DNA of 32,431 bases from the NCBI GenBank assembly GCA_944378105.1, contig CALWGC010000031.1, positions 1 through 32,431 on the forward strand, given 5' to 3'. The notes beneath the pieces are model-generated. The model was not told the origin of the DNA and searched no databases. It saw nothing but the letters and a program-made list of their open reading frames with translations. The DNA is from an uncultured Clostridia bacterium. GTDB lineage: Bacteria; Bacillota; Clostridia; Lachnospirales; Anaerotignaceae. Each line of letters starts with the position of its first letter. Within the stretch, counting starts at the first letter, position 1. Shown here piece by piece: positions 30,157 to 32,431 of this stretch. Both the position numbers and the translations under genes were made by a program.

Positions 30157-30457
30157 GTGCTATCAACAAGGACAGAAAAAGGGCAAAGAAAGCGATTTTG
30201 CAAGAAAAAACAATGGGATTTCTTTTCCTTGGTTTTTGATGATGCTTGTGCAAAGGGTTAGGTTTCTTGTAGAATTCAGTCGTTTTTTTGCACAGGAAAA
30301 AGGCGAAAACAAGGCCGAGACGGGAAATGAAAACCTTGTGCTGGACGGATTATTACAATTATGTTACAAAAAAGATCGTCAATTTTAAGAAATATGTTCG
30401 TTTTTTTGTGGAAATCTCCAAAAAAGCCGGGAAATATTCTATAATTCCAAATTGTGG
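30157..30457. other. Intergenic region without a supported gene
   Basis: About 300 nt between the tRNA terminator and the next promoter. Short reading frames exist on both strands but have no ribosome binding site or recognisable sequence. I see no att-like duplication of the tRNA 3' ends and no repeat array. Confidence 0.5.
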
Positions 30458-30486
30458 TTGACACTGTGTTGCAATCAAAGTATAAT
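30458..30486 (+). promoter_or_regulatory. Consensus sigma-A promoter for the NlpC/P60 gene
   Basis: TTGACA (30458-30463), exactly 17 bp, TATAAT (30481-30486): a perfect consensus match, about 40 nt before the ATG at 30527. High constitutive expression is expected. Confidence 0.85.
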
Positions 30487-30526
30487 CTTATTGTAATAAA
30501 TTTGTAATAAATCGATGGAGGATAAG

Positions 30527-31648
30527 ATGAAATTACATAAATTTATTTCAACTTTTATAGGAGTCAGTGCCCTGGCTGTCATTGGAATGGCGGTTCCAGC
30601 TTTGGCCTCTTCGCAAGGTGTGATTACGGGAAGCGGTGTCAATTTAAGAGCTGCAGCCGGTACCTCTGCTGCCGTGATTGGTAGTGGCAACGAAGGCCAG
30701 ACGGTGGAAATTCTTTCTGCTTCTGATGGTTGGTATGAAGTAAATGTGGTAGGCGTAGGCACGGCATATATTTCAGCTGATTATGTCAAAGTATCTGGAA
30801 AAGTGGGTACTGTGATTGATTCCAACGTCAATGTACGAGAAGGCGCAAGCACTTCTTCGGCCGTAGTTGGTACTGTAAACAAAGGAGATACGGTAACAAT
30901 CACAGAAGAGACAGGCGATTGGTATTGCATTCGTCGTTTAAATGGCGATGTGGCTTATGTCAGCAAGCAATACGTTTCCTGTCAGGACAACACGGCGCAG
31001 GCCGCACCGGCTTCCTTTTCCAGTGTAGATAATACATATGCCATGGTTACCTCTCCAACGGGGTTGAACTTAAGAAGTGAAGCCACCACCCAAAGCAGTT
31101 CCAAAGCCGTGTTGGCTTATAATGAAGTAATGAATGTACTGGAAAGCAACGGCAGTTGGTTGAAAGTGGAAACGGTGGATGGCACCCAAGGTTATGTTAG
31201 TGCAGAATTTGTGATGACTAGAAACGGGGAAATGCCTTCCAGAAGTTCTTCTGGCTCGGCCAAGGGCGACCAAATTGTAGCCTATGCCCAGCAATTCATT
31301 GGCACCCCTTATTCTTGGGCAGGGACAAGCCTGACCAGTGGGGTGGATTGTTCCGGCTTTGTATACTCTGTGATGAAAGAGTTTGGCATCAACTTAAACC
31401 GTAGTTCCTATGAAATGGCGAAAAATGGTGTGGAAATTTCCAGAAGTGAGATGCAGGCCGGGGACTTGGTATTCTTTGATACGACCAACGCCACAAACCA
31501 GGGACAGATTTCCCATGTGGCCATCTATATGGGCGATGGAAATATCATTCATTCCTCTTCCGGCTCGGCCTGGGGCGTTACCATCAACAGCATGTCGGAA
31601 CCTTATTATGACACAAAATTTGTGACCGCAAGACGTGTGATTCGATAA
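30527..31648 (+). CDS. Secreted SH3b / NlpC-P60 peptidoglycan endopeptidase
   Basis: 373-aa cell-wall hydrolase that cleaves peptide stems of peptidoglycan. A signal peptide (MKLHKFISTFIGVSALAVIG) ends near VPALASS. Three bacterial SH3 domains follow, near residues 30-85, 89-150 and 168-230 (each with a VNLRAAAGTSA-like, VNVREGASTSS or LNLRSEATTQS motif). The C-terminal NlpC/P60 domain (about 248-372) has catalytic Cys275 in VDCSGFVYS, His330 in ISHVAIYMG and His342 in IIHSSS. GGAGG (30517-30521) and a perfect promoter fix the start; the ATG at 30515 is inside the ribosome binding site. It likely acts in growth or daughter-cell separation. Confidence 0.95.
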   Translation: MKLHKFISTFIGVSALAVIGMAVPALASSQGVITGSGVNLRAAAGTSAAVIGSGNEGQTVEILSASDGWYEVNVVGVGTAYISADYVKVSGKVGTVIDSNVNVREGASTSSAVVGTVNKGDTVTITEETGDWYCIRRLNGDVAYVSKQYVSCQDNTAQAAPASFSSVDNTYAMVTSPTGLNLRSEATTQSSSKAVLAYNEVMNVLESNGSWLKVETVDGTQGYVSAEFVMTRNGEMPSRSSSGSAKGDQIVAYAQQFIGTPYSWAGTSLTSGVDCSGFVYSVMKEFGINLNRSSYEMAKNGVEISRSEMQAGDLVFFDTTNATNQGQISHVAIYMGDGNIIHSSSGSAWGVTINSMSEPYYDTKFVTARRVIR

Positions 31649-31654
31649 AGATAA

Positions 31655-31692
31655 AAGAAAGCACTTCGCTGGTAAGGCGAGGTGCTTTTTTG
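31655..31692 (+). terminator. Terminator after the NlpC/P60 gene
   Basis: GCACTTCGC / GGCGAGGTGC stem with AAA before and TTTTTT after. Confidence 0.85.
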
Positions 31693-31773
31693 TGGTATAA
31701 TAAATCAAAAACAATTTGGAAACAAGTAAAATGAGAATTTCATCGATAGAAATAGAAAAAGAAGGGGATAGGG

Positions 31774-32355
31774 ATGAAAAAAAGAGTTACCATGTTCATG
31801 AGCATAGTATCATTGCTTTTGAGCCTTCCTTGTTATGGTGCCGAGACAGTGGACTGTGTGGGTAGTACAAAGTCTATTCTTGTGGACGGGCGGGCGTTTC
31901 AGGTAAACACATACAACATTGACGGCTATCAGTATTTTAAGTTAAGGGATGTCGCTTCGATTTTGGCAGAATCTCAGGCAGCATTTTCGGTTTCTTGGAA
32001 TGAAGCAGAAAATGTCATTTCTATTATAGAGGAAAAAGAGGAGGTTTTGGCAGAGGTTTCGACAGATTTTTCCACAGAGCCGAAAAAAGCACTTTTCTCA
32101 AGCACAAGGCTTTCTATCCATGGACAAGAAGTTCAGCTTCCTTCCTACTCCATGGATGGGTATACCTATTGGAAATTGAGAGATTTGGGCAAAGCATTGG
32201 GGTTTCAAGTGGAATGGGAGGAAGGAAAAAATCAAATCCAAATCCGAACCATCGACGGGACACAGCCCATTTATCCAGAGCAATATCAAACGTTGCTTGG
32301 AAAAGGTGTTTATGATACACTAAATTTACCGAAAAAAAGCGTCAGAATTCCCTGA
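31774..32355 (+). CDS. Copper amine oxidase N-like (stalk domain) secreted protein, 3' end disrupted
   Basis: 193-aa secreted protein with a signal peptide (MKKRVTMFMSIVSLLLSLPCYG) and two copies of the stalk-type beta domain (about residues 29-88 and 108-165). Each copy has the pattern LVDG...YNIDGYQYFKLRDVASIL or IHGQ...YSMDGYTYWKLRDLGKALG. Such domains usually sit beside another module, and none is present here. The last codons (SVRIP, stop 32353-32355) lie inside tandem repeats of a probable mobile element, so the natural C-terminus is likely lost. GGGGATAGGG lies before ATG 31774. Confidence 0.75.
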   Translation: MKKRVTMFMSIVSLLLSLPCYGAETVDCVGSTKSILVDGRAFQVNTYNIDGYQYFKLRDVASILAESQAAFSVSWNEAENVISIIEEKEEVLAEVSTDFSTEPKKALFSSTRLSIHGQEVQLPSYSMDGYTYWKLRDLGKALGFQVEWEEGKNQIQIRTIDGTQPIYPEQYQTLLGKGVYDTLNLPKKSVRIP

Positions 32356-32403
32356 AAAAAGCGAGAGAAATTCCCTAAATAAAGCGGGACATATTGATTC
32401 CCC
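32332..32403. mobile_element. Probable end of an IS21-like insertion sequence
   Basis: Three tandem units share AAAGCG and (A)ATTCCC: 32332-32352, 32353-32375 and 32376-32403. Repeated transposase-binding units at the ends are typical of IS21-family elements, and the gene to the left is cut short here. The outer end could be the TGT at about 32308, but the boundary is not proven, and no transposase gene lies within the window. Confidence 0.5.
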
Positions 32404-32431
32404 TTTACATTATATTTATCCTTTATCTAAG

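Noticed and set aside
30005..30253. Minus-strand frame containing MTRIELAQSAWEAEVLPLNY and TTGLEPATYSV
   Set aside because: This is the well-known spurious translation of the antisense strand of tRNA genes; it overlaps both tRNAs and has no ribosome binding site.
1..32431. CRISPR array
   Set aside because: No regularly spaced direct repeats of 23-40 nt were seen; the repeats at 32332-32403 are uneven, only three, and have no unique spacers.

Overview
The window looks like chromosome of a Gram-positive anaerobe in the Clostridia (Bacillota). Ribosome binding sites are strong AGGAGG-type and promoters are clean sigma-A type. There is an S-layer-homology (SLH) surface protein, a K+-dependent membrane pyrophosphatase, and the acpS - nnr - lipoprotein - alr - mazF gene order known from Bacillus/Clostridium. 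I cannot name the genus.

Layout. 1-346: two terminators and the promoter of a very large SLH surface protein (347-4036). 4085-5855: an HpcH/HpaI aldolase on the minus strand, divergent from a GntR/FCD-type regulator. 6070-8067: ion-pumping pyrophosphatase. 8355-13300: housekeeping operon DUF2461 - acpS - nnr - LolA/GerS-like lipoprotein - alr - mazF, in which no mazE-type antitoxin is present. 13356-29851: a compact PBSX/skin-type contractile-tailed phage element. 29973-30126: tRNA-Val(CAC) and tRNA-Gly(CCC). 30527-31648: secreted SH3b-NlpC/P60 peptidoglycan hydrolase. 31774-32355: copper-amine-oxidase-N-like (stalk) protein whose 3' end runs into tandem repeats resembling the end of an IS21-like insertion sequence at the right edge.

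The phage element is the most interesting part. It spans about 16.5 kb and has a divergent two-repressor switch followed by one dense late operon: terminase small and large, portal, scaffold, capsid, three connector/completion genes, sheath, tube, tail chaperone, hub and baseplate genes, a short fibre, XkdX, a small holin-like protein and an M15 endolysin. It has no visible integrase, excisionase or replication genes. The usual very large tape-measure gene (XkdO/YqbO position) is absent, yet the tail chaperone just upstream keeps a textbook -1 ribosomal frameshift signal: slippery AAAAAAC, 7-nt spacer, 9-bp stem and a 48-codon extension that ends directly at the next gene. A 201-residue charged helical protein of unknown family sits at an unusual place between the xkdQ and xkdR homologues and could be a miniature tape measure. 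Together this suggests a domesticated, very short contractile-tailed particle that still carries DNA-packaging genes (gene-transfer-agent-like or bacteriocin-like). That interpretation is inference; the gene content and the frameshift signal are read directly from the sequence.
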